The notes under the pieces are model-generated. The model saw only the letters and a list, made by a program, of their open reading frames with translations, was not told the DNA's origin and ran no database searches. A DNA stretch of 10,149 bases from contig CAOSZT010000017.1 of the NCBI GenBank assembly GCA_948528155.1, positions 12,298 through 22,446 of the forward strand, in the 5' to 3' direction. Position 1 is the stretch's first letter. Each line of letters starts with the position of its first letter. The position numbers and the translations under genes are program-made. Origin of the DNA: an uncultured Clostridia bacterium (GTDB taxonomy: Bacteria; Bacillota; Clostridia; TANB77; CAG-508). Shown here piece by piece: positions 4,257 to 10,149 of the stretch.

Positions 4257-7028
4257 ATGACAAATAAAAATCAAATAGAAGAAGTAAAACAGTTTGTAGA
4301 ATATTGGAAAGATAAGGGATATGAAAAAGGAGAAAGTCAAAAATTTTGGTTATCATTACTTAGAAACATTTATGGAATTCAGAAACCTGAAAAATTTATA
4401 ATATTTGAAGATCAGGTACATTTAGACTATACAAGTTTTATAGATGGATATATTCCAACAACACATGTATTAATAGAACAAAAAGGGCTAAATAAGGATC
4501 TAAGAAAGCCAATAAAACAGTCTGATGGCACATTATTATCGCCATTTCAACAAGCAAAAAGATATGCAGCAGAATTGCCTTATTCTCAAAGACCAAGATG
4601 GATAATAACTTGTAATTTTAGCAGTTTTCTTGTTTATGATATGGAAAACCCAACAGGAGAGCCACAGGAGATATTACTAAAAGATTTACCAAAAGAGTAT
4701 TATAGATTACAGTTTTTAGTAGATGAAGGAAATGAGCATTTAAAAAGAGAAATGCAAGTTTCAATACAAGCAGGCGAAATAGTAGGCAAACTATATGATG
4801 AAATTTTAAAGTTATATATAGACCCAAGCAAGGAAGAAACACTCAAAAGTTTAAATATATTATGTGTAAGATTAGTATTTTGTTTATATGCAGAAGATGC
4901 TGGAATATTTGGAAAGCCAAAAATGTTTTATGATTATTTATCGAGATTTGAAGTAAGAGATTTAAGAAAAGCATTAATTGAATTATTTACAGTATTAGAC
5001 ACAAAACTAGAAGATAGAGACCCATATATGGAGAAAGAATTAGCAAATTTTCCGTATGTAAATGGAGGATTATTTGCTGAACAAAATATAGAAATTCCAC
5101 AATTAAATGAAAAAGTAAAACAAATGTTATTAGAAAAAGCAAGCGAGGACTTTGACTGGAGTGAAATTAGTCCAACAATTTTTGGAGCAGTATTTGAAAG
5201 TACACTAAACCCACAAACACGACGTTCTGGTGGAATGCACTATACATCAATTGAGAATATACACAAAGTAATTGACCCTTTATTTTTAGATAATTTAAAA
5301 GAAGAATTACAGGAAATAAAAGAAATAACAGCATTAAAAACAAGGAAAAGTAAATTAGAAGAATATCAAAAAAAATTATCAAAATTGACTTTTTTAGACC
5401 CAGCTTGTGGATCAGGAAATTTTTTGACTGAAACATATATTTCATTAAGAAAACTGGAAAATGAAGTGATAGAAACATTAAATAAAGGACAAATAAGTTT
5501 AGGAGATGAAAATAATTTGCCAATACAAATATCAATAAAGCAGTTTTATGGAATTGAAATAAACGATTTTGCAGTAACTGTTGCAAAAACAGCTTTATGG
5601 ATAGCTGAAAGTCAAATGATGAAAGAGACAGAGCAGATATTACATACAAATTTAGAGTTTTTGCCGTTGAAATCGTATGCCAATATTATTGAAGGAAACT
5701 CTTTAAATATCGAATGGCAAAATGTTATCTCAAAAGAAGAATTAAATTATATAATGGGAAATCCACCTTTTATAGGTGCTAGACTTATGAGTGAAACACA
5801 AAAAGTAGATATTATAAATGTATTCGGAAATATAAAAAATGTAGGTAATTTAGATTATGTAAGTGGTTGGTATGAAAAGGCAGCAAATTATATAAAAAAT
5901 ACCAATATAGAAGTTGCATTTGTTTCAACAAACAGTATATGTCAAGGTGAGCAAACAGTTATATTATGGAAATTATTATTTGAAGAAGGAATAAATATAA
6001 ATTTTGCTTATAAAACTTTTAAATGGAATAGTGAGGCAACTGAAAAAGCAGCAGTTCATTGTATTATAGTTGGTTTTAGTTATTTGAATAGAAATGAAAA
6101 ATTAATTTATATGAATGACAATTCTTTTAAAAAAGTAAATAATATAAATGGATATTTAATAGAAGCACCAAATATTTTTATAGAAAGTAGAACAAAGCCA
6201 ATATGTGATGTTCCTGAAATAGGAATAGGAAATAAGCCAATAGATGATGGCAATTATTTATTTACAGAGGAAGAAATGCTAGAATTTATAAAAAAAGAGC
6301 CAAAGTCTAAAAGTTACTTTAAACAATGGATGGGGGCACAAGAATTCATAAATAATAAAAAAAGATATTGTTTATGGGTAGGAGATTGTACACCAAATGA
6401 ATTAAGAAGTATGCCTGAAGTAATAAAAAGAATACAAAAAGTAAAGGAATTTAGATTAGCAAGTAAAAGTGAAGGCACAAAAAAGATTTCAGAAAAACCA
6501 ACAAGATTTCATGTAGAAAATATGCCAAAAGATAATTATATTATAGTACCAAGAGTTTCATCAGAAAGAAGAAGATATATACCAATAGGATTTCTGACAC
6601 CTGAAGTATTATGTAGTGATTCAGTATTAATTATTCCTAATACTACTATTTACCATTTTGGTATACTAACATCAAATGTTCATATGGCTTGGATGAGGAC
6701 TGTATGTGGTAGACTAAAAAGTGATTATAGATATTCAAAAGATATAGTTTATAATAATTTTATATGGTGTAATCCAACAAAAGAACAAAAATTAAAAATA
6801 GAAAAAACAGCACAAAAAATCTTAGATGTAAGGGAACTATACAAAGATAGTTCATTAGCTGATTTATATGATGAACTAACAATGCCACCAGAATTAAGGA
6901 AATTACATCAGGAAAATGATAGAGCAGTTATGGAGGCTTATGGTTTTCCAGTAAAAAATACTTTTACAGAGTCAATGTGTGTGTCAAATTTAATGAAAAT
7001 GTATAAAGAATTAACAGGTAATTATTAG
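4257..7028 (+). CDS. MmeI-like type IIL restriction-modification enzyme
   Basis: This single 923-residue polypeptide matches the MmeI family in length and domain order. The N-terminal nuclease (~1-170) has a PD-(D/E)XK-like D-x10-ExK site (Asp63, Glu74, Lys76, in IEQKG). A helical linker runs to ~370. The N6-adenine methyltransferase has motif I DPACGSGNF at 381-389 and motif IV NPPF at 502-505, followed by the MmeI-type DYVSGWYEKAANYI. A target recognition region lies at ~590-790, then a C-terminal helical segment. Enzymes of this family methylate one strand of a short asymmetric site and cut ~20 bp away; the specificity here cannot be read. ATG 4245 overlaps the GGAGGAG ribosome binding site at 4247-4253, so ATG 4257 is chosen. 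It has its own promoter and no partner genes. All active-site motifs look intact, so it is probably functional anti-phage defence. Confidence 0.9.
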   Translation: MTNKNQIEEVKQFVEYWKDKGYEKGESQKFWLSLLRNIYGIQKPEKFIIFEDQVHLDYTSFIDGYIPTTHVLIEQKGLNKDLRKPIKQSDGTLLSPFQQAKRYAAELPYSQRPRWIITCNFSSFLVYDMENPTGEPQEILLKDLPKEYYRLQFLVDEGNEHLKREMQVSIQAGEIVGKLYDEILKLYIDPSKEETLKSLNILCVRLVFCLYAEDAGIFGKPKMFYDYLSRFEVRDLRKALIELFTVLDTKLEDRDPYMEKELANFPYVNGGLFAEQNIEIPQLNEKVKQMLLEKASEDFDWSEISPTIFGAVFESTLNPQTRRSGGMHYTSIENIHKVIDPLFLDNLKEELQEIKEITALKTRKSKLEEYQKKLSKLTFLDPACGSGNFLTETYISLRKLENEVIETLNKGQISLGDENNLPIQISIKQFYGIEINDFAVTVAKTALWIAESQMMKETEQILHTNLEFLPLKSYANIIEGNSLNIEWQNVISKEELNYIMGNPPFIGARLMSETQKVDIINVFGNIKNVGNLDYVSGWYEKAANYIKNTNIEVAFVSTNSICQGEQTVILWKLLFEEGININFAYKTFKWNSEATEKAAVHCIIVGFSYLNRNEKLIYMNDNSFKKVNNINGYLIEAPNIFIESRTKPICDVPEIGIGNKPIDDGNYLFTEEEMLEFIKKEPKSKSYFKQWMGAQEFINNKKRYCLWVGDCTPNELRSMPEVIKRIQKVKEFRLASKSEGTKKISEKPTRFHVENMPKDNYIIVPRVSSERRRYIPIGFLTPEVLCSDSVLIIPNTTIYHFGILTSNVHMAWMRTVCGRLKSDYRYSKDIVYNNFIWCNPTKEQKLKIEKTAQKILDVRELYKDSSLADLYDELTMPPELRKLHQENDRAVMEAYGFPVKNTFTESMCVSNLMKMYKELTGNY

Positions 7029-7100
7029 TTGAGAGTAAAACTAGTTATAAATAAAATGCTATATAATATGAATGAGAATGATTTATATTATATTTAATGA

Positions 7101-7128
7101 TTGAGAAAATACCAAAGGCATATATAAT
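7101..7128 (+). promoter_or_regulatory. Promoter of cmk
   Basis: TTGAGA (7101-7106) and TATAAT (7123-7128) are separated by 16 bp. The start near 7135 precedes AGGAGG at 7143-7148. Upstream, a 9-bp AT-only inverted repeat (7061-7069/7085-7093) lacks a U-run and is not called a terminator. Confidence 0.6.
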
Positions 7129-7154
7129 AACAAAAATTTATTAGGAGGAGAATT

Positions 7155-7820
7155 ATGATAGTAGCGGTAGATGGACCAGCTGGAAGTGGTAAGGGTACAG
7201 TAACAAAAAGAATTGAAAAGGAAATTGGATTTTTGTATTTAGATACAGGAGTAACATATAGATGTGTGGCTTTAGAAGTTTTGAGAAAAGGAATAGAATT
7301 AAATGAAGAGGATAAAATAATTGAAATTGCTAATAAGATTGATGTGAAAATACAAAAGAGAGAAAATGGAGATTTAATATTATTAAATAATGAAGATGTT
7401 AGTAAAGAAATTAGATCAAAAGAGGTAACTTCTATAGTATCTCAAGTATCTTCTATAATAAAAGTAAGAGAGAAAATGGTTGAACTTCAAAGGAAATTGG
7501 CAGAAGGAAAAAATGTAATTGTTGAAGGTAGAGATATTGGAACAGTTGTATTTCCAAATGCAGAAGTCAAAATCTATTTAGATGCAAGTGAGGAAATAAG
7601 AGCAAAAAGAAGATATGAGGAAAATGTACAAAATGGAATTAATACAACATATGAGGAAGTTTTAGAAAATGTAAAACTAAGGGATTATAATGATATGAAT
7701 AAAAAGGTAGGAGCTTTAAAAAAAGCAAAAGATGCTATTGTTATTGATTCAACAAATTTAACAATAGAGCAAGTTGTTGGAAAAATAATTGAAATTATTG
7801 TAAATAAGGGTAACAAATAA
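7155..7820 (+). CDS. cmk: Cytidylate kinase
   Basis: This 221-residue cytosolic enzyme phosphorylates CMP and dCMP with ATP. The P-loop GPAGSGKGT is at residues 7-15, followed by the LDTGVTYR nucleotide-binding stretch (29-36), VEGRDIGTVVFP (123-134) and the arginine-rich lid RAKRRYEE (149-156). Near the C-terminus RDYNDMNKKVGAL replaces the more usual RDxxDxxRxxxPL. The aspartate (180) is kept but the conserved arginine is a lysine, a mild departure. Length is normal, and the AGGAGG at 7143-7148 fixes the start. It is followed 59 bp later by the broken XTP/dITP pyrophosphatase gene. It shows no sign of damage, unlike its downstream neighbours. Confidence 0.93.
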   Translation: MIVAVDGPAGSGKGTVTKRIEKEIGFLYLDTGVTYRCVALEVLRKGIELNEEDKIIEIANKIDVKIQKRENGDLILLNNEDVSKEIRSKEVTSIVSQVSSIIKVREKMVELQRKLAEGKNVIVEGRDIGTVVFPNAEVKIYLDASEEIRAKRRYEENVQNGINTTYEEVLENVKLRDYNDMNKKVGALKKAKDAIVIDSTNLTIEQVVGKIIEIIVNKGNK

Positions 7821-7879
7821 AAGGTTAGAAGTTAGATAATAGTAAAAAAATAAAAAAGTAATATGTTGAGAGGTTTTAT

Positions 7880-8459
7880 ATGTATAATGAAATAGTAATT
7901 GCTTCTGGAAACAAGGGGAAGATAAGAGAAGCACAAGAAATATTGAAGGAATTTAAGATAATTCCTATGAGTCAATTTGATATTGATTTTGAAGTTGAAG
8001 AGGATCAAGATTCTTTTGAGGGTAATGCAATAAAAAAAGCTGAAATAATTGCAAGAATGTTAAATGGAAAGATGTGTATAGCAGATGATTCTGGGATTGA
8101 AATTGAATACTTAAATGGATTTCCACGGTGTATATACAAAAAGGTGGCATAATGGATCAGATAGGGAAAGAAATTTAGCTATTATTGATAAGTTAAAAGG
8201 TGTACCAAAAGAGAAAAGAAAAGTAAGTTTTATAACTGCTATGGCAATTTCTAATGGTAAAAATACAATTACATCTATTGGAAAAATAGATGGTTTTATA
8301 GTAGAAAATGTTAGAGGTAATAATGGTTTTGGTTTTGACGAAATTTTTGAGTTAGAAAATGGAAAGACTTTAGCAGAGATCTCTGAAGAAGAAAAAAATT
8401 TATTGAGTGCAAGAAGAAAGGCTTTAGAGTTACTGAATAATGAGATAAAGAATTTGTAA
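7880..8459 (+). pseudogene. rdgB: XTP/dITP pyrophosphatase (RdgB/HAM1), broken by a +1 frameshift
   Basis: The family hydrolyses non-canonical purine nucleoside triphosphates to keep them out of DNA and RNA. The first frame (from ATG 7880, ribosome binding site GAGAGG at 7868-7873) gives IASGNKGKIREAQEIL, then DDSGIEIEYLNGFP, and ends at 8152. The frame then continues as GVYTKRWHNGSDRERN and GNNGFGFDEIF to 8459. Removing one base, most simply C8126 in TTCCACGGTG, restores a 192-residue protein with GFPGVYTKRWH, the normal family length. The usual SHR motif near the C-terminus reads SAR, and FDPIF reads FDEIF. The shift could be a real mutation or a sequencing/assembly error; the deviations downstream slightly favour decay. 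Confidence 0.85.
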
Positions 8460-8537
8460 ATAAATAGAAAGTTTTGTTAAATATGTAAAAATATTAATAA
8501 AATTGTTATTTTTAAAAGAAAATAAAAACAAAATTCA

Positions 8538-8629
8538 CTTTTTACGTAAAGAAAACATAAAATATAGCAAAAACGTAATTTGTAAATTAAGAGAAGAAAA
8601 TGCTTAATTTATGCAAAACACGTAAAAAG
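8538..8629 (+). promoter_or_regulatory. Possible RNA hairpin in the murA leader overlapping its ribosome binding site
   Basis: A perfect 10-bp inverted repeat CTTTTTACGT (8538-8547) / ACGTAAAAAG (8620-8629) encloses a second perfect 9-bp stem TAAATTAAG (8583-8591) / CTTAATTTA (8603-8611). The 3' arm of the outer stem ends inside the AAGGAGG ribosome binding site (8627-8633), so folding could hide it. No known riboswitch is recognised. The interval 8460-8640 holds no gene, and no strong promoter is seen in it. Confidence 0.4.
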
Positions 8630-8640
8630 GAGGAAGAAAA

Positions 8641-8997
8641 ATGTCAAGTTACATAATAGAAGGAGGTAAAAAACTAGAAGGAACAGTAAAAATATCAGGT
8701 TCAAAAAATTCATCACTTCCTATAATAGCAGCAACAGTTTTAAATGCAGGAAGAACAACATTATATAATGTGCCAAACATACAAGATACACAAATGATGT
8801 TTAAGATATTAGAGATATTAGGAGCAAAAATAGAAAAAAAGAATGGAAAAATAAAAATAGATGCATCAAAAATAGAAAAATTTGAGATCCCAGAGGATTT
8901 AATGCACAAGATGCGTTCATCAGTAATACTTGCTGGTGCATTAATTGGGAGATATAGAAATGCGACTTTTTCATATCCAGGAGATTGCGATATTTAG
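8641..8997 (+). pseudogene. murA: murA 5' fragment (UDP-GlcNAc enolpyruvyl transferase), truncated
   Basis: The frame starts with a good AAGGAGG ribosome binding site and matches the N-terminal part of MurA, the first committed enzyme of peptidoglycan synthesis. It has VKISGSKNSSLPIIAATVL (the Lys/Asn substrate-binding pair), then MRSSVILAGALIGR and SYPGDCDI. The PG(G)C(D/A)IG loop holds the active-site cysteine; here the second glycine is Asp. Homology ends two codons after that cysteine (after 8994), followed at once by a TAG stop. About 118 of ~420 residues remain, so no activity is possible. The sharp end inside a conserved motif suggests an insertion or recombination breakpoint rather than gradual decay. 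Firmicutes often have two murA genes, so loss of one copy could be tolerated. Confidence 0.9.
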
Positions 8998-9142
8998 TGG
9001 ATACATCGGACAAGTTTAAGATAAATGAGTAGATTAGAGAGTTTCAAAATTAGTAGGAGGTTTAAGTACCTTCTATTTTTATACTAAGGTGCAAATTATA
9101 TTCGGAAAAAGAATTACAAATAATATTGCCAGAATAACAAGA
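8995..9142 (+). other. Unidentified remnants to the right of the murA break
   Basis: No intact gene is seen between 8998 and 9362. Right after the murA homology ends, another frame reads RYLVDTSDKFKINE and stops at 9030-9032, as if it were the C-terminal tail of a different protein. A third frame has ~40 open codons (VSKLVGGLSTFYFYTKVQII and on) up to a stop just before the terminator at 9143, without a start codon. I recognise neither. They probably belong to the DNA that replaced the rest of murA. Confidence 0.35.
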
Positions 9143-9184
9143 AAAAAAGCAAGCATTTATTAAAAAGTAAATGACTTGTTTTTT
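9143..9184. terminator. Bidirectional terminator-like hairpin
   Basis: AAAAAA-(G)-CAAG-CATTTA (9143-9159) pairs with TAAATG-(A)-CTTG-TTTTTT (9168-9184): 16 base pairs with one bulge on each side and an 8-nt loop. A-run on one flank and T-run on the other allow termination in both directions. Confidence 0.6.
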
Positions 9185-9186
9185 AG

Positions 9187-9257
9187 TATGCCTTAAAAAG
9201 CCATTACCAAGATTTTCTATTAAATGGAAATTTTAAGAAAATCTAGGCGAGGGCATA
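9187..9257 (+). other. Nested hairpin, possible structured RNA
   Basis: Three nested stems can form: TATGCC (9187-9192) with GGCATA (9252-9257), GCC (9200-9202) with GGC (9246-9248), and AGATTTTCT (9210-9218) with AGAAAATCT (9236-9244) around a 17-nt loop. It follows directly after a terminator and lies ~105 bp upstream of the small gene at 9363. I cannot match it to a known RNA family. It may be a leader element, an insertion-sequence end or chance. Confidence 0.35.
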
Positions 9258-9362
9258 ATTATCTTATAGGAAAATTATATGTACTACATGCAATTTTTTT
9301 AGAATATAAAAAAAGATCATATTTATTTATGATGAGAATATTTTTTAAGAGAGGTGGTGTAT

Positions 9363-9527
9363 TTGAATGAAGAAATAAACAAATCAAAAATACATAAAAG
9401 TCAAAAGGATAAATTACCATTTGCAGTGTTTATAAGTCCTATGAATAAAGAGAAAGGAAGTAGACAAGATTATAAAGAAATATTTACTGATATAATTTCA
9501 GATAGAATAAAAGAAAAATACAAATAA
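9363..9527 (+). CDS. Small protein of unknown function (54 aa), TTG start
   Basis: The frame starts at TTG 9363, 5 nt after the strong ribosome binding site AGAGGTGG (9350-9357), and ends with TAA at 9525-9527. A GTG at 9357 in the same frame overlaps the ribosome binding site and is unlikely. The product is highly charged, with LPFAVFISPMNKEKGSRQDY in the middle and a lysine-rich C-terminus (ISDRIKEKYK). It has no signal peptide or membrane span. I do not recognise the family. It lies between the murA break and a RhuM remnant, in what looks like accessory DNA. The good ribosome binding site and ordered composition suggest a real gene, either complete or the start of a truncated one. Confidence 0.55.
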   Translation: MNEEINKSKIHKSQKDKLPFAVFISPMNKEKGSRQDYKEIFTDIISDRIKEKYK

Positions 9528-9615
9528 AAAAACAAAACAAAATTTCGCAAAAGCATTGAAATATTTTTGGGTTTATGATATAAATAATATATTAAATGAA
9601 ATAGTATAAATTTAA

Positions 9616-9927
9616 AGAAAATTCAGTTGTTCAGAAATTGAATTACAAAGATTGAATTTGTTGGTTTCACAATTTTTAGATTATGCAGAATTTCAAGCAT
9701 TAGAATAACGAGCAATGACAATGAATGATTGGATAGATGAATTAGACAATCAAATTGTGCAAAATAAAAGAAAACTTCTTGAAGGCAAAGGAAAGATATC
9801 TCATCAAGAAGCAATCGAAAAAGCAGAAAAAGAATTTGAAATATATAGAGATAGAGAAATGAGACAATTAGAAAGTGATTTTGATAAAATGATTAAAATG
9901 TTAAAAGATAATAATAAAGATAATTAA
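9616..9927 (+). pseudogene. RhuM-family protein, C-terminal remnant with an in-frame stop
   Basis: One frame reads SEIELQRLNLLVSQFLDYAE and FQALE, a TAA stop at 9706-9708, then RAMTMNDWIDELDNQI, GKISHQEAIEKAEKEFEIYR and ESDFDKMIKML to the end at 9927. LDYAEFQA...MTMxDWIxxLD...GKISxxxAxxKAExEFExYR...ESDFDKxI is the conserved C-terminal part of RhuM-family proteins, named after a Salmonella pathogenicity-island gene and often found in phage or accessory DNA; their function is unknown. The N-terminal ~200 residues are missing and upstream codons contain stops. ATG 9715 could start a 70-residue product, but it lacks a ribosome binding site and is best read as debris. Confidence 0.75.
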
Positions 9928-9930
9928 CTA

Positions 9931-9952
9931 AGGGGCTGTAAAAAAAGTCCCT
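9931..9952. repeat. Possible insertion-sequence end
   Basis: AGGGGCT (9931-9937) pairs with AGTCCCT (9946-9952) in a small hairpin. The sequence GGGGCTGTAAAAAAAGTC resembles terminal inverted repeats of some Firmicute insertion sequences (IS1182-like, from memory). No transposase or partner end is in the window. Confidence 0.25.
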
Positions 9953-9954
9953 AG

Positions 9955-9999
9955 AAAAATGAGATTTAAGTTATAATTTTAACTTGAATCCCATTTTTT
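9955..9999 (+). terminator. Strong Rho-independent terminator
   Basis: A 19-bp stem (9955-9973 with 9980-9998, including two wobble mismatches) with a 6-nt loop ends in a T6 run. The A-run at its 5' side could also terminate minus-strand transcripts. It lies 27 bp after the RhuM remnant. Confidence 0.75.
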
Positions 10000-10062
10000 A
10001 TAATTTTGCATCTTTTTATTAAATTATTTTATATAAATAATAAATTTTAAACACCACAAAAT

Positions 10063-10082
10063 CAGATATGTAATCATATCTG
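10063..10082. promoter_or_regulatory. 20-bp perfect dyad, operator-like
   Basis: CAGATATG (10063-10070) and CATATCTG (10075-10082) form a perfect dyad around TAAT. Spacing and length suit a dimeric repressor site or a short hairpin. No coding frame is recognised in 10000-10149. Confidence 0.35.
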
Positions 10083-10149
10083 TATTATGTAAAATGTACT
10101 TTGTAAATAATTTTAAGCACACTTTTTTATTCTATTTATTTTATTATGA

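Noticed and set aside
5167..5649. Minus-strand open frame of 160 codons inside the restriction-modification gene
   Set aside because: It is antisense to conserved methyltransferase motifs and has a low-complexity hydrophobic translation.
7061..7093. AT-only inverted repeat after the restriction-modification gene as terminator
   Set aside because: The 9-bp stem has no GC pair, has a 15-nt loop and no following T-run.
8115..8160. Programmed +1 frameshift in the pyrophosphatase gene
   Set aside because: No stimulatory structure or internal ribosome binding site is seen, re-pairing in the +1 frame is poor, and this family is not known for frameshifting.
3640..8995. The hydrolase break and the murA break as the two ends of one element
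   Set aside because: They are different target genes, no shared core sequence is visible at the two junctions, and cmk lies between them as an intact, apparently chromosomal gene.
1..10149. CRISPR arrays, rRNA or tRNA genes
   Set aside because: No regularly spaced repeats, no rRNA-like conserved blocks and no cloverleaf with a TTC-containing T arm were found on either strand.

Overview
The window is extremely AT-rich. It uses the standard code with strong AGGAGG-type ribosome binding sites and sigma-A-like promoters, which points to a low-GC Firmicute, most likely an uncultured gut-type member of the Clostridia. A fragment of a CwlJ/SleB-like spore cortex hydrolase gene suggests a sporulating lineage, but this is inference. 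Nearly all genes lie on the + strand.

Bases 1-3640 are the right-hand part of an integrated mobile element. In order it carries a 53-residue protein of unknown function, an AbrB-type antitoxin with the frameshifted stump of its PIN toxin, an intact MNT-HEPN toxin-antitoxin pair with its own terminator, and a 583-residue large serine recombinase. The recombinase stop codon is 5 bp from the broken end of a cell wall hydrolase gene on the minus strand (3639-3740). The element therefore appears to have integrated inside that hydrolase gene. Its other end, and the rest of the gene, lie outside the window.

A 32-bp block (29/32 identical) precedes both the 53-residue gene and the recombinase gene. 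It contains CATACATT, which matches the sigma-E -10 consensus. A related CATATAAT sits in front of the hydrolase fragment. The arrangement resembles the skin (sigK) and SPbeta (spsM) elements, where a serine recombinase excises DNA during sporulation to rebuild a spore gene. This is the most interesting hypothesis in the window, but it is not proven by the sequence.

Bases 3741-4256 hold the minus-strand hydrolase promoter, a ~300-bp foldback structure with a perfect 31-bp core stem and a relatively GC-rich centre, and the promoter of the next gene. Bases 4257-7028 encode an apparently intact MmeI-like type IIL restriction-modification enzyme, with nuclease, methyltransferase and target recognition regions in one polypeptide.

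Bases 7155-8997 look like chromosomal housekeeping genes in partial decay: an intact cytidylate kinase (cmk), an XTP/dITP pyrophosphatase gene broken by one extra base, and the first ~118 codons of murA, cut two codons after the active-site cysteine codon. From about 8995 to the right end the DNA looks like a second accessory segment. It holds unidentified remnants, a terminator, a nested hairpin, a 54-residue protein of unknown function, the C-terminal part of a RhuM-family gene with an in-frame stop, a possible insertion-sequence end, a strong terminator and a 20-bp perfect palindrome. Several genes here are damaged, so the locus appears to be an insertion-prone zone.
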